Shown: positions 24,131 to 38,152 of the stretch, in pieces
Layout of the letters: each line of letters starts with the position of its first letter
Position numbering within the stretch: position 1 is the stretch's first letter
NCBI RefSeq assembly: GCF_001522545.3
Contig: NC_031768.1
Location: forward strand, 83,043,859-83,107,858
Length of the DNA: 64,000 nt
Reading direction: 5' to 3'
From: Parus major
Taxonomy: Eukaryota; Chordata; Aves; Passeriformes; Paridae
Made by a program: the position numbers and the translations under genes
Notes under the pieces: generated by a model
Seen by the model: the letters and a program-made list of their open reading frames with translations, nothing else
Told to the model about the DNA's origin: nothing
Database searches by the model: none

Positions 24131-27100
24131 GTCATCACAGCAACAAAACGTTTACCTCTCTGCCTGCCTCTAGTACAATTTTCTTTTTTTTTTTGGTTCA
24201 GATAACTCTTTTCCTTTCCTGAGTCATCTTTCTTCTGCACTTTAATAGACAAATTTGGGTATGAAGAGAAATGTTTTATTCATCTATCTTTTTCAAGAAG
24301 TCCCCTAGTTAACATACAAAAGCAGACAGGGTTTGAACTTTCAGAGAGACTATCTATGAAAGTTACACCATTTCTGACTGGCCATTCTGTAATGCATCAA
24401 GGTCTGCTTTGTCAGGTATCAGACCCTGTGCAGATTGACAAACTATTTGGTGAGATAAAAGTTACAGGGAAAATGAATATATTTCACTACATCATACCTG
24501 GTAAAAAATAAAATGAGCTTTCAGTTAGGAAAAAAAACACACTTTAGGCTTGAAGTGCACATGGTGATTTCTAAAGCCGTGTATAGGGTTATTTAGCTGT
24601 ATTCAAAGATGCTATATTATTCTAAACTCAGTTGTTTGGGGGTTTTTTGCTATTTTGATGCCACATGTATTTATGTGTTCAGTTTTCTTTCATTTGCTTT
24701 TAGTAGGAACCTTACAGGTTCTCTTTGATTTTGTTGTCTTCTTTGGCTCTTAGTGTATGGTTTGCATGTCAATTTCAAGCAGCATGTTTAGCTTCCAGGG
24801 AGACTTGTGATGCTATTTTAGTCAAGTGGAACATAGTTTATGTGACATTGCTTTAGATCTTATGGCTCTTCTCGTTTTATCATAGAAAGCTGGGCAGAGG
24901 ATTCATGTCCCAAAAGTGATTATACCTTCCATTAACTCCAAAGTGATCTAAAGTTTGGTGCCTTAAATACAAATACCTAGTGTGGGATTAACTCTGGATA
25001 CTAAATCAGATGTCTCCAGGTAAGCTAAGTATCAACTCCAAAATGCAAAATGATTAATAGAATTGCCTTAAAGTGTCCAGAAAATATGGAGTTGTCAGAA
25101 ATGACCAAGGGACAAGGAGAGATTTAGACTTTGCAGAGTGGCAGTTGCATGCCACTCCATCCATGAATGGATGAAAGCCTCTAAGTCAACCTAACTGGCA
25201 CCAGACATGCATTTTGTCATGAATTATAGTCAGTGCCCTCAAGAAGATAATTCAACTCTGTTTACAGAAGACATCTGTGGTGAAAATCACATCCTAAATA
25301 TATGTGCCTAATACCTTTGAGATTCCTAATGATTTGGTCTTGTCATTGTTGTGCTGGCTCCTTGTGGATGTCTAATATCCTAGAGCATTATAAGCCCATT
25401 TATGTGTGTTTAACTAAGTCCCGTGCTGCACAATCACTAGATTTAGATGTTTTAAACTGAATCAAGCCCCTAAAAATAGGTGAATTAATGTTGCTTTCTA
25501 ATCTCTTTCTGACTCCACTCTTCTGTAAAATGATATGATGAACAGTGACACCGGGATATTTTTTAAAATATGTTAAGATGTTGCTATAACTTCATTAAAA
25601 TAATTTCATTAAATCTGTGCATGAAAACAGTTTGTGCTGGCTGAGGAACCAATCCAGTAGCTGTAAAGTGCTTTGAAACCATTCAGTAATGAACACTCAA
25701 AAACTGCACAGTAATATCTTGTAATAGATTTTCCTTAATTAGCCACTAAACTGTAGAGTTGGACCTTCCCCGAGCCCCCACCAAAAAAAATTAATGCAAA
25801 AGAAAACATTTTAACTGACTTTACCATTTAAACATAAAGTGTGCTCTGTTCTCACAGTCAAGAGGAAGTTCCTGCACCACTGAATTTGCTCTGTCCCTGC
25901 ATTCCAGTGGTGATCAGTACAACCATGCCAAGGAATCTGAAGAAATCCCTGAGACAATAAATCATAAGAGAGCAGCATGTTCAACTTGGGCTTAGTGGAC
26001 ATGATGACACTTATCTAGATGCAGGGAGAGACACATTATGGGTAAACCACATGAGATGTCTAAAGGCTTCAGTAGGGCTATATTACACATGCAGGAGAAA
26101 AATAAATAGAAATTCCAGAGCACTAAAAGGAAAGTCACATTTAAATTTGCCATTTAGCTGTCAAAATACGTCCTACTGATTGTGCTACCAGTCAACAGAA
26201 TGTATATTTTGTACATATCATGCATGAAAAGCAAAATACTTTGAAATATATCACAGACCTACAGCACAGGCATATTTCCTCTGGAAGCAGATGAGTGCCA
26301 TTTAACCAGAGCTCAGTTAATGACTTCTGTCATTGTGCAAATCAATGAGGCCTCTACAATGGTTCATTTTATTTATTTTCCCTTTTGAACATGAGCAAGT
26401 ATAATTGTATTCTTTAATTAAACCAATTTTAATTATATTTTGCATGCTTAAATACGACATTTTTGTACAATGATATACAGCCCTAGACATGCAAATAATA
26501 CTTAATAGTAGAACAAATATCATGTTCTTTCCTCTGCTCCTTTTAGCTGTCTTCCAATAAAAGCCATTTCATTTGCTTGAGCTGCTGAAGGTCCTTCCAG
26601 TCAGCAGTGAACATTCATTTCAACAGAAAAGTAACTGATGGTAATAGCCCAAAGAAAAATTATACTTGCCAAGAGGAGATTTATTTCTGTAGGAGGGAGT
26701 AAGGCATTATAGCTATCATACTACCTATATAATGAATCCCAGGCACTTGGCCTAAGACTGTATGAAACCCAAATAGCTGAAACAGCACAGCAAGGTCTTA
26801 ATTCTAAAGTAACATCTTAACAGCATGTCAGAACATAGAGAACAGTCTTGTGAGCATCTTCACCAAATGTCATGGAGCAACAGATTTAATATTTTTCTTC
26901 TTTGCTTTGACTTACAACCATGTATTTTATTTTTAAGCAAACTGTGCTTTCCTTGATGGAAGTAACTTTTTTTTTAATGTAGTCTTTCAAAATCTTGCCC
27001 TGCCCTGCTGATGTTAGCTCTTAGAACAATATGACCAAAGCAAATTAACTTTTTTACTCTTGTTTCTTATTAACGTTTGAGGGTCTGTATATTATTTTTT

Positions 27101-30100
27101 CTCTCCAATTTTATTGAGTTTTTTATAAATAAAGACATAATAAATCTGTTGGAATTCTGGATTAAGTGCCAGCTTGTACCTAATGGATAATTATTACATC
27201 GGTTTTTAAAGAAAAGAAAATTCATTATATTAATGGCATAATGTTAAATGATTAAATTTGATATAATTAATTGAGACAGCTAGTTCTCACACTTCTCACT
27301 GTCTCCCTGCCCTTCAAAGTGATACACTCCTTAGCTGTGAACAATAGCGGTCTTCTAATTTTGTTTCAAAATCATCTACCATTATTTACTTTGCTTTTGT
27401 TTTTATTTTCACCTGAACCTTCATAAATTTACTATGAATGTTGCAAGTGAGCCTGTCATGTAAAATTTAAACAAACTCCAAAATGTAAAGAAAGCCCACC
27501 CCCCCAAAATAAAAACCCAAACAAACAGATTCCCACTAGTTCATTTTGTTCACTGTATTCTAGCCCTTTTTTAGGTGTTATGTTACCTGTGTTACTGGAT
27601 TTACCAGATATTAAAATCTTATGTGTATCTGATTTTCATTCATCTGGAGAGATGTTAGTCCTGTTCTATATGGGCCACTGCTGCCTGCTAATCCCCAACC
27701 AGAACCTTCAAAGGGCATGATGTATTTCCAAACTTGAAAGATTTGTAAGAACACACTTTAGCACTGCCACAAGATACAAACCAGGTGCCAGAATCATCAG
27801 AGGAAACATCAAGACTTCTACATATATTAATTACTTGAGTTTACCACTTTCAAACATACCGGGGTTTTTTTTCCTTTCTTTTAAACATATTTATTTCAAA
27901 GATATTCAAGGTTTTTTCCTTTCTTTTGTTTGTTTTATACCCAATTTTTATGTGTTTTTCAAATTAATAGATGAAAATATACCACATGCTAACTATTTAA
28001 TACATAAAGAACATTTTAATTGTATTGAAATAGAGAGAAAGATCTTTAGTATCATTTTTACATTGTAATACCTCGGTTTGAATTTTGACCTGGGTTTGAG
28101 AACTTCCATAACATCATTTTAAATTCATCAAGCACTTTCAATAACATATTCATACCAAATGCTATTTTCTATTACAAAAGTATATTTGGAAAAAACTGTA
28201 CGATACAAATATAAGGAACTCTGATGAAAACATTCAATAAAACCTGAATTTTACAGTGACTGAATGAATAGAGAATGGTTTATATATTCATGCTGAGAAT
28301 GACTTGAGTTTTTCACTTACAGCTACTATGATTCTTCTGGCTTACAGTGCATCTCCTCTGGCCTGACCTCTCCCCAGACCACAAATCACTTGAGTTTGTA
28401 GAAGCATTCTGGGGAAAGATTGCTACATGATTACCCCATTTTTTCAATTCTTCACCGCATCTTCACTTTTCATTATTGTTTGAAACAGAACGCTGGACTA
28501 GGCAGAATTTTGATCTTACCTAGAAAGGCCATTTATGGGAAATCAAAAGACTATTTCATATCCCTGAAGTGAAATTCATTTGAAATTATTTTAAGGATAT
28601 TATTAACTGAGACCATTGTGGCACTATCTGTCCTGCAGTTCTCTACATTTCACATTAACAAAATATGACCTCTTCTGACAGTACTGTCAAGTGTTCATCT
28701 ATTCACTCCTGGAAAAGAATATTGCTACCTAGAGTTACATCCTCAATCTGTTCAAATTGTCATGGCTCATGAAATTAGTGCAATATAGTAATTTATACCT
28801 GCTGAGCATCTGGTCCCTGGAGAGTACTGGGGAAAAAAAATTAAAAAGTTAAAAATCTTCACTGATGTCTCACATCTAATTTAAATTTTCATTTAGACCT
28901 TCTTGGCCAACTTCTCTTCCAGTGCTAGTTCCCTGAAATTAATGGAGTTACGCCAGCAGGGAGTTTGACCTGCTATTTTTGGACCAGAAATTCTTATTTT
29001 CCAAGAGAACAAAACATACTCCTCACCATTGAAGCAACACTGGAAGGCTTTTGAATTTATGGTAAATTTCAGGCAGGACAAAATAACCTGGTGCATAGTA
29101 AAGGCATAACTGCTTATTGTTCAAACTTAATTATAGGGCAGACCTCAGCTTTCCTGTTTCATGCTGAAAGTGACAAGTTTCAGACAGGGAAAACTTCCAA
29201 GCTGGCTCCTTCACCAACCAGAAGCTTTTACCAGGGGTTTAGTTCTAATTCTGAGAATAGAACCAATTAAAGGATGTCAGAAGCCAGCTGCCTCTAGCAT
29301 TGCTCTACACATGCTGGAGACTGCTGCTGTTCTCCTGTGAGATTTGTCAGGGTTTCCATTGAGATACAAACACTTATTTAACTCACTGAACAGAAATTCT
29401 ATAAAGATAGTGATGAGTACATGAAACGAGCCTGGCAAAGCAGAGTCAGATATCAACACTGGTCATCAAAGGACAAGATATAGTAGGTGCCAGTGAGGCA
29501 AATTATATAAATAACTTGAAGTTTCTTAGAAGCTCACAGCAAGATGTCAGAGAGACATTACATGAGTAAAATTATATTTACATTGAGTTTTAAGACTTAA
29601 ATCAAGGGAGAAGGCATTTGTAGGCACAGATCTAACTGCAAGTTATTTGACTTTCTGGCTTCAATTGAATTTTATTAATCATAATTTATGTTGATGTTAC
29701 AGGCATTTCCTCATAATTTCTTAATACAGTTATCACATTCTGCTGAATGCTAAGATCTGGTTAAACTCTTTTGAATGCATGCTAGATCCATAATGCTTCT
29801 TTTTCCCAGCTGTATAACTGTGATAGAGGGATTTTAGTGTTTTATTTAGGCAGGCCATGACAGGGTCTGAATTGCTGTGATATGCTGATTTCTTTTACAC
29901 TTGCAATGAGAAATGAATTTTAGGCAATTGTCAATGTGTGTGCGTGAAAAGTGTTCCCACCTTTCACAGAAATAATATAAAAATAATTTTCCTTTTAGTT
30001 TTTTTTTAAGAATGGGAGGAATGTCTCCCTTCCTCTTCTGTTCCTCGCTTTTTGCTATGGAAAAGTTCCATTGACCTAGACATCAAGCCTGAAAGGCAAA

Positions 30101-30687
30101 ACCACTGCAGTTGAGTGAAAAATGACTGCAAGGCTGAAACTTGTTTATTTTGCAAAAAATATCCTGCTGCTAGCTTTCTTTCTACAAGTCTAAAAGAAAT
30201 AATTCAGAGACACAGCTTGTTGTGACTCAGCCCACCAGTCAGCTGGTATGTTCTGATCCTTTTGAGAGTCTTTGTTTTGTTGTTGATAAATAACATTAAT
30301 CACTTTTGATTTGTCAAATAATTTCAAGTCTGAGGAAATCCTGAAACATGATTTCTTTCAGACCTTTTATTTCTCTCCATGTGATTTTCCAATACATGGT
30401 GGTTTCAAGAGCTTTTTACACTCTTCACACCAATTTCAGTATCATATCTCAAATGTGAGAGCTGCCAGATCTTCCTGAGGAGCCCCTGAGAGGTTCAGGA
30501 CACTGATGAGGGTTCTCTGGGTTTTTGTTTGTCCCCCGAGTGTCTCTTTCAGTAATACTGGAGGAAAAAAATATTAATATAATGAAAGATATTGAAAGGT
30601 TGATAAGGAATTCTTCATATTCACCATTTAAATTAGAATGTTATTAAAATTTAAGAAGAACAAATCAAATTAAGTTACTTGTTGGAT

Positions 30688-30710
30688 GCTGCATAATTAA
30701 ATTATGCAGC
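30688..30710. promoter_or_regulatory. 23-bp perfect palindrome shaped like a POU-homeodomain site
   Basis: The arms GCTGCATAATT and AATTATGCAGC are exact reverse complements around a single central A. Each arm contains GCATAATT, close to the GCATAATTAAT site bound by POU4F/POU3F proteins. The symmetry puts one such site on each strand. Binding is inferred. Chance remains possible for an AT-rich inner core, though the GC-containing outer bases argue for more than TA symmetry. Confidence 0.35.
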
Positions 30711-31276
30711 TGGGGAAACTGAGAACATAAAGAGGTTCCAGATGAATTAGAAAATTTTTGGAAGATAGGTCCATCAGAGACTATTAAATATGATGATCTA
30801 AGTGCAAACTTTGTCACAGAAACTCACAAACTGCTGCAGGCAGGAGAAATGTGCTGAAAAAATAATCCATCTGCCTATGTTTTTCTTATCTTTTTATGGG
30901 AATATTACTACTCACTGCTGTTGATCATCTGACTCTTTGAGTTATTTATTACATTTTTAGGTAAAGAAGTCAGAATGTAATGTGAGTCAAACACTACAAA
31001 CATGCATTTTAAGAACTGAGTGTTAAAAAAAGCAATTCATATGCTTTCATGAATGTTGTTGTGAATATTACACTACAAAAAAACATCAGGAAGGCTGGAA
31101 AAGATTTCAAAAAATTTGACTTTTAGTGATTCATGATTAAATCTTGATATAAATTTGAATTTCAGATGCACAAGCTTGTCTTCTGTTTATCAAGATTTCC
31201 AGTTTATTCCCAAGCATTATTTAAAAAAATATTTAATAACAAGATTTTTTCTTAATTATGTTGCTAATTGTTGAAA

Positions 31277-31298
31277 GATATTATTGATGATGCTATCA
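31277..31298. repeat. 22-bp sequence, first of two exact copies
   Basis: The 22 bases starting GATATTATTGATG and ending CTATCA occur again exactly at 32776-32797, with similarity fading over the next few bases. See the matching entry. Confidence 0.6.
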
Positions 31299-31730
31299 TT
31301 GTTTCATCTTAAGAAAGTATTACTACACATCTTTGCAGTATTTCTTTTATGTCAAATGGTTTATGGTTTATAGAATATTAATTACAAGAAGCATAAATTT
31401 TTAATTATGTCTTTAGTTTAACCTGCAAACCTACAGAAGAGCATCATAAAAACATAAATGCTTGACACAAAGGAGAGGATATATTTTAGGAGACTTAATA
31501 GATGCTATAAATAACTGGATGCATCACAAAATCTTGTAAAGAGGTTGATTATTGAAACATTGAAAAAAATATTACAAAACTTTAACTCAGGCTAAAAGTA
31601 TAAGGACTGTTTGGATGAAGGAAATGATAAATTATATACATACTGAGCACAGCAAACAGAAAAAATCAAATTTCCCAATATCCCTTGCAAACAAAGTGGG
31701 AATTTAATTGCAGTTGATTCTGTTAAGGAA

Positions 31731-31789
31731 TATCTATATATATTCATACATACATACATACATATATATATATATAGAGATATTTCTAC

Positions 31790-31823
<34 letters not shown>
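31731..31823. repeat. Compound (TA)n / (CATA)n / (TG)n microsatellite
   Basis: TA runs, four or five CATA units, a second TA run and a short TG run follow one another over about 93 bases. It is very AT-rich and likely variable in length. Confidence 0.95.
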
Positions 31824-32775
31824 TCTGAATTGACACATTACATTAAAAATATTTGTTCATAATACTTCAGTTCTTACTGATAGCATAAAAAGAGAAGAGA
31901 ATAAAATAAAAGGTAGAAGTGGCAAATGAGAGTAAAAAGATTTTTAATTTCTTAGTGACACATAATATAAAAAAACATGCTGCAGAAATTATTATGATAA
32001 TTTTCTTGCTTATGTAAAATATATACTTGTCTGCTTTTTTAGAGAAGATTGACACAATAACAACAGATAATATTTGGCCTACTATTTTAATAATTGTATT
32101 TAGCTTAGTCTAGTTTGCTTTCCTATCACAGGAGTAAGTAGAATTTTGTTCAGTGGTGTTTTTACACGGGAGTTTAATTTAATTATTGAGTTGCTTTTGT
32201 AAACTAAGCAAATAAAATACTGTGACATACTGTTTAAAATGGGGGGTTGTAAAATTTCTGACCCTCCATGTCACATCCATTTTGTTTGTTCAATGTGTAC
32301 TAAATGAGCAAGAAATATGCTTTAACTGGAATAGTGGACAACTAATGTGTTGCCTCTTATCTGTGTTCACAAGCTACCTTTAATTCCTTGGCAATACCCC
32401 ACTTTCAAAGCAATTATCTTTGACCCTGAAAGTCTGACCTACTCTAATGTAACACAGGGAATCCTGTCTTAAGCCATTACCCAAGAGACCAGTAAAAATT
32501 GGTCACCTACTACATATGACCTTTAGCTAAATCCATAGAAGACTGCAGTGGAAATCTTGGGAACTACATTAAAGTAATTGTTTAAGGTACTGTTATCTTC
32601 CAGAGGCAGGATAGGATAAAAATAAGGTTTATATTTTTTTTGTTCAAAATAAAATACTGACAACAGTGTATTTTTAATAGATGTCCTTTATTGGGAATGT
32701 TAAGTTGTTTTCACAGTGCACAGCCAGGCAGCAGGCAGAGACCCACAGGTTAACTAAAAAGCATATTACTGTTCT

Positions 32776-32797
32776 GATATTATTGATGATGCTATCA
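32776..32797. repeat. 22-bp sequence, second of two exact copies
   Basis: Exact match to 31277-31298 in the same orientation, 1.5 kb away. Confidence 0.6.
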
Positions 32798-35700
32798 ATG
32801 CTTTAGGTAGACTAAAAAGAGGAATTGCAGCTTGTACCTGGGCAGGTCTCACAGCAGTCTTGTCTCCTCTGGCAAGAAGCAGATTGGTTATTAAAACCTC
32901 AAAAGGCTTCATTTACACTGTGGCAAAAACAAATTAAAGAAGAAAAGAACTACCTATGACTTATGCACCTTCTTATTTTTGTCCGGACCAAGTTAAGGAC
33001 ATGATGCAAAACTGAAAATTCCTTGAGAATACCTCTAGTGATTAAAATTAATGCAAGAACAGCATAGGTTTTAAGAAATCACATAGCTGTTACTTGGCAC
33101 TCTTATTCTCATGAATGCAGAAACTGAACTCCAAATGCAAATTATTTCTGGGGAAATGACCTTTGAGTGATAGGTGTGGGATTTTCTGAAACAAACCTGT
33201 GAAATGTACCATGAACCTGTGGATGTGAGAGCCAGTTGGATTTTTATCATTCATTCCCATCATATTTTCTTGGTCACAAAGGAATGTGTTGCACTAGATT
33301 TTGGTCTGGAAGAAATAGACTTTTCATTGGAAAGTGTTAAATGTTATGGGAGAGGAAGGATAGCAACAGGAAAAAATTCAGGGCAGCAGAAGAAACAAGA
33401 AAAAGGGACTAGGAGGATAGAAGAAAATGGAAAATGAGGAGGAAATTATGGCAGAGCTGCTCATGCAAGTTCAAAGGTGTGCGTTCAGAGATGTGTAGAG
33501 TTTGACTGTAATGAATTAAAGAAATGGAAAGGCAGAGAAGAAAACTGACTCAATAAATCATCAAAGTACTGATATCCTGGTTGATGACAGCATCTCTAAA
33601 ATAAATATTATAGAGTGAAATGAGCAGTTAGTTCACCTCCTAAGAAGGAAGGTGGCTCCTGGAGTGAGAGGGCAAAGATATTATCAAGAGTGTTTGGCAG
33701 AGGTGAGATGCGAAGATCCTTTTACGTGTCTGCACCAAGATATATAAAGGTAGCACTGAAAAAGAGATTCTGCTATTGATGAATTCTTTCAACATTAGAA
33801 GGAGAGATACTGGGGAGATGAATTGTTTCTTGGCATTGTAGTCCTGTTGGTGCAAGCTTTTTTAAAACATGCTGGTTTTAGACTTGCAGGCAGCGCCTTT
33901 AACCAGTGGATTTCTCCAGGGGTGATCTCAAAATTGGAAGATGAAATAAAATATGTTTTATCATCAAGTTTTTGTCAGCTTTTTAATTCAATTATTTGGT
34001 TCATCATTTTTTATATAAGAATAAGAATAAACCTGGAAAATTCCAAGAGGAAAAAAAAAAAAATTGCTGAAAACTAAGTGTAGCTCCTAAATACAGACCA
34101 TGCACTACTTTGCTGCCTCATATTTAAATTTCAAACTCTTAATGTCAGGGGAATTAATGGCTAAAGATATCATAAGGCGTATACTGAATACATTATAGAT
34201 GTAAGAGGATTATTCTGATCAACCAGATGGAAATGCATATTTCATCACACTACTACAGCTCTAACTCTGGCCCAAAATAAACAATGTTTTTCCATCAGTG
34301 ATTTCAGTATGTAAACAGAACATACCACACAACCCTGCTGAAAAAGAAACAGTTTTGGCTGAGATTTTCAAAAGCAGTTAGTGGAGCTGAACCACCCTGT
34401 AACTCCCTGAGCTTTGTAAACTCCTTCTTAAGACCCTAATCTTTGTACACAGCTAAAATGTCTAAAAGAAGAGGTAGCTCTGAAATGTATCAGTTCATAA
34501 CATTGCTTTTCTCTTAAAATCTCTAGGCACTCTTCAGCTGAGCCTGACAGTTTGTACAAACCAATACAGCATTATCCTTTTGTTTTCACCTGCTGAGGTA
34601 GACCTAACATTTGAATGTGTAAAGCATACACAAAGTTCCTCGAGTGACGACTGAGGTGCTCTTTCTGGTTGCTCAAGGTAGCCCTAATTAAATACTGTTA
34701 ATTATGCCTGATTCTGTACTGTTATTCTTTTTTCTAAATTATAATTTCCTTTATCTCTAGTAAAATGATAGAATAAAAAAATGTAAAGGAAAGGACATTT
34801 TAAAGAACAGTTAGAACAGCTTCAAATAACTACTTAATTAGCATATGATCTTACAAAAATATATGTTGTTAAGGCTTGGAGAGTCATTTTGCAATGAATA
34901 AAATAAACTGTACAACCCTTTGTTAAGTCCATGTAGCTATCCCCAGGCTCATAAGAAAAATTGATAGAAACTTGTTTGGACTTCTTTCCTCAATGCCACT
35001 GTCATTGAGAAAAATGCATATTCCTGTCTGTTTAACCATGAGCCATTGGGATGGATCATTTTCATAAAGAATTTTTATTTAAAAAGAAAATCAATCTGTA
35101 TTGAAGATCTTTTAATATCTATGGTTTCATCAACTGGAATTTGTTTACTGTCTTTTCCATTGCCAGTAAAAGGAGCCTCACTTGCACTTGGCACCTTTAG
35201 CTACTCTGAAGTTACTTTAAAGGCCAACATCTCAGAGCTGTTCTCTTACTTCCAGACTTATTCACAAAGGCTTGCAAGAGAATTCCTAAACAGGAATGGA
35301 CTATCTTCTTCCTAGTTTAATGAAGTGGCATTATTCAACTGTTCTGGTTGAAAGTCAGGCCATCTAAACTGGTGATACAAAGCTAATCTTCCGACATGGG
35401 GCTATTGAACAGATTTGGGGAAATCTCTGCTTGCGGTCAGTAACAGCTTTTTGATTATTCAGGTCCAACTGTAACAAAGTCATTGCATTGTCGATGTTAC
35501 TTCTTCCTGGTTCCTGTGGGTTTTTAAAACTATTCCTAGAGCAAATGAGAGAGGAAAGTGAGCATTGAAGTCACTCTTCTGTCTCTGCTAGAAAAGAACA
35601 CATTTGCAATTTGCTGTAATAAAGGAATAATATTCTGTACACAGTGGTCTAATTAACAACCTAGAAAATTGCTTTGCCAAGATTTCTTCATAAACATGTG

Positions 35701-37829
35701 GATGAGGATAAGAATTAGAGGGGGAAGACAAAAGTTAGTTCTTGGATTAACATTCAGAAATGTAACAATTTTGCGCAGCACTAAAGTAATTATTATATGT
35801 GATGTTAAAGATAGTGGATGGTATTAATTAACTATATTTTAATATTACAGTAAAAATAACTTCTTATATACTTGCAGCCACCTGAACTGATGACTATATA
35901 CAGAACTCACTTAGGAAAACTACCATCATTGTGGATGAGATAAATGGTTTGTCAAGTTCAGTAACATTCCTACTGTCCTGACCATTGGAAGCTAAGTTCA
36001 GAGGCAAGTACCAAACCACTATAGCAAACAACTTTAAATTTTCAGTTCAGGACATATATCAATGAGATGCACTGCTATCTTGAAGAGAAGGCTGGCTGTC
36101 CTTTAATCTTGATGCACTTTTTGGATGTAAATGCACTTTTTTTCTCCTTTTTCAGAATTAGGTAACACCCCAAGTTACACTTTATGGCAAGTAGTGTTAC
36201 AGTCTGCTTCATAAACCAAACAACTCCCTGAAAGAGTTTGGAGAAATATATGTTAACTGATTGCTGATGCTGCTGGCCAGTTATGTTCCCAGCCAGTAGT
36301 CAAAAGTTATATCATGTCTTTCTATACATTAACTTTTCAAGTGGAACCGGTAGTCACAAAAATCCATGAAATTAATTTTGCTGTCAGTCATAGGTGCCCT
36401 TGAGATATAAGATATTCTGCTATACTGTACCACATGCAGCATAGACAGGGACTGTCCTTAAACATCAGCCCTGGCATTTTAGAATTTTTCCTCTGTGCTG
36501 AAAAAATAAAGGCTACAGATTTCCATCAGGTAAGAGGAATAAACATAGACTTCTTAGGAAGTCTTAAATTTCAGAAAAAATTCAGCCCTTGTACAGACCA
36601 AATTATTTCAAGGAGTATTTGATCCCACAGCTTCCCGTTGGTGTAAGCACTCATGCCTCCAAAAAACAAAACTCTAGCTATTTTTCTCCATATTTTACAT
36701 TACCTTTTTTCAAGACTGCATTTGTTACCATTTTCTGTATTTACTCCCAGCCATGCTAAATTGTTTCAGTCCTATGAGATTGAGAATAGGGAGCCAGAGG
36801 AGTGTTTGGAGATCCTTTCTTTCACCCTACAAGACCTAGAAACTTTTTTACCAAAAATGGAGCAATGGGGTTTTTTAAGCTTTTTCCCCCATTTATTTGT
36901 ATCAGCTTTCTGTTTCACAGATATCCTTTACAGGGAAGGGAAGAGGAGTGAAGTGTAGGGAGGTGGAGAAACTGGGAGATTTTTGATGATTATCTGGGAT
37001 GAGACAGGAAAGAGGGGTGGTTATTATGAGATGAATCATACCCCAAGGGCTTCACAAGGCTTCATGTATGTTTTGAATACTCCTGGGCTGTAATTATCTC
37101 AGGATAGGTAAAAGAGGTATTTTTAGAAATGTCAATTTTCTTGATTTATTGGAATTTAAGAGCCCAGGCAGCAGACCCAGAAAATCGGAATTTGCAGCCC
37201 TGTAAAGGTTGAGACTCCAGCCATTTTGCAGTAATAACCCGAGGGAAAGGAAGCTCTTGATTCCCCCATCCCAGGAAGGCCAGCAGACCTTTTGAGACAT
37301 TGATTTATTCCTAGTAAGTAGCTCTGATTTCCTTTCCTCTTTTTTATTTTTTCCTCAGTTGACTTTCTGCAACTAACTTTATCCTTAGAACTTGTACTGT
37401 CTCCAGTGCATCACTTGGAGGGATCCCCAGTGTGTCTTTAGCTGTGGCTCTATATTCCCCTGTTCCCATATCTCTTCAGATTGCTTCAAAGGAAGCTTGT
37501 ACTTTCAATCAAATCCCCTTATGTGTATTTTCCATCTGTTTGTTTGTTACTTGCATCCTCTGTGGCTTCACTGTCCCTGAAACAACTGCTTCCTTGACCA
37601 GTTTTGTGTTTGGTAGGGGGATGGGGGTGAGTCTGTGTAGAAATCAAACAGCCAAGGACAGGCAATGGAATCTCAGCAGAGAGACTGGAACCTGGGCAGG
37701 TCCCCAACACGTCTCTGCTGTGCACAGATTTCATTGCACTTGTGCCCTCAGCTTCTCCTGCTGCTAAAAAGCAGCCTGGGACTTGACATTTATTACATGA
37801 TGTATTTACTGAGTTTCCATTTATGTCCT

Positions 37830-37865
37830 GAAAAAACAAAAAAACAAACAAAAAAAAATCCCAAA
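37830..37865. repeat. A-rich (CAAAA)n low-complexity tract
   Basis: A runs separated by single C residues end in 'cccaaaaaactccc'. Read on the minus strand this makes a Phe-rich frame of no significance. Confidence 0.65.
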
Positions 37866-38152
37866 AAACTCCCACACTTGTAAAGTGTTGGAATTACAGA
37901 CTAAGGGAACAAAATCTCTGTCCAGCAAATTACACAGCTGCTGTGTAACCATGTGCTGTAGAAAAGAGGTTTCTCACTATTCATGGTTATTAGCAGCAAG
38001 TTCCACAGTAGACAAGAGTATATAGCATTACTCATTTGTTTCACGTGCAATTAAGTTATTGTTCTCTCTGGGTTCCCTGATGAGTATTTACTCACACCAT
38101 GATCTTGAACAAATCATTCAGGGCCCATGTTCAACAAACATTTTGGTGCATT

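Larger units (their letters stand above)
24131..38152. other. 14-kb repeat-poor, AT-rich unique DNA
   Basis: This is the longest stretch without a recognisable LINE or LTR copy, and no gene was recognised in it. It holds a TA/TG microsatellite (31731-31823), an exact 22-bp sequence present at both 31277 and 32776, a 23-bp palindrome at 30688-30710, and segments rich in TAAT cores at 27120-27420 and 34680-34760. Low repeat density together with homeodomain-type motifs is what one expects of a regulatory desert around a developmental gene, but that is inference from composition. Confidence 0.5.

Noticed and set aside
23618..24173. Cluster of overlapping open frames on both strands
   Set aside because: They lie wholly within the CR1 copy at 23481-24130, whose higher GC lowers stop frequency.
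31731..31823. TA/CATA runs resembling a CRISPR-like or satellite array
   Set aside because: It is a simple microsatellite with no spacers. A CRISPR array is not expected in a vertebrate nuclear genome.
36130..36170. Micro-exon-like pattern: pyrimidine tract, CAG, six bases, GTAA
   Set aside because: A six-base exon cannot be supported without a transcript, and the pattern is expected by chance.
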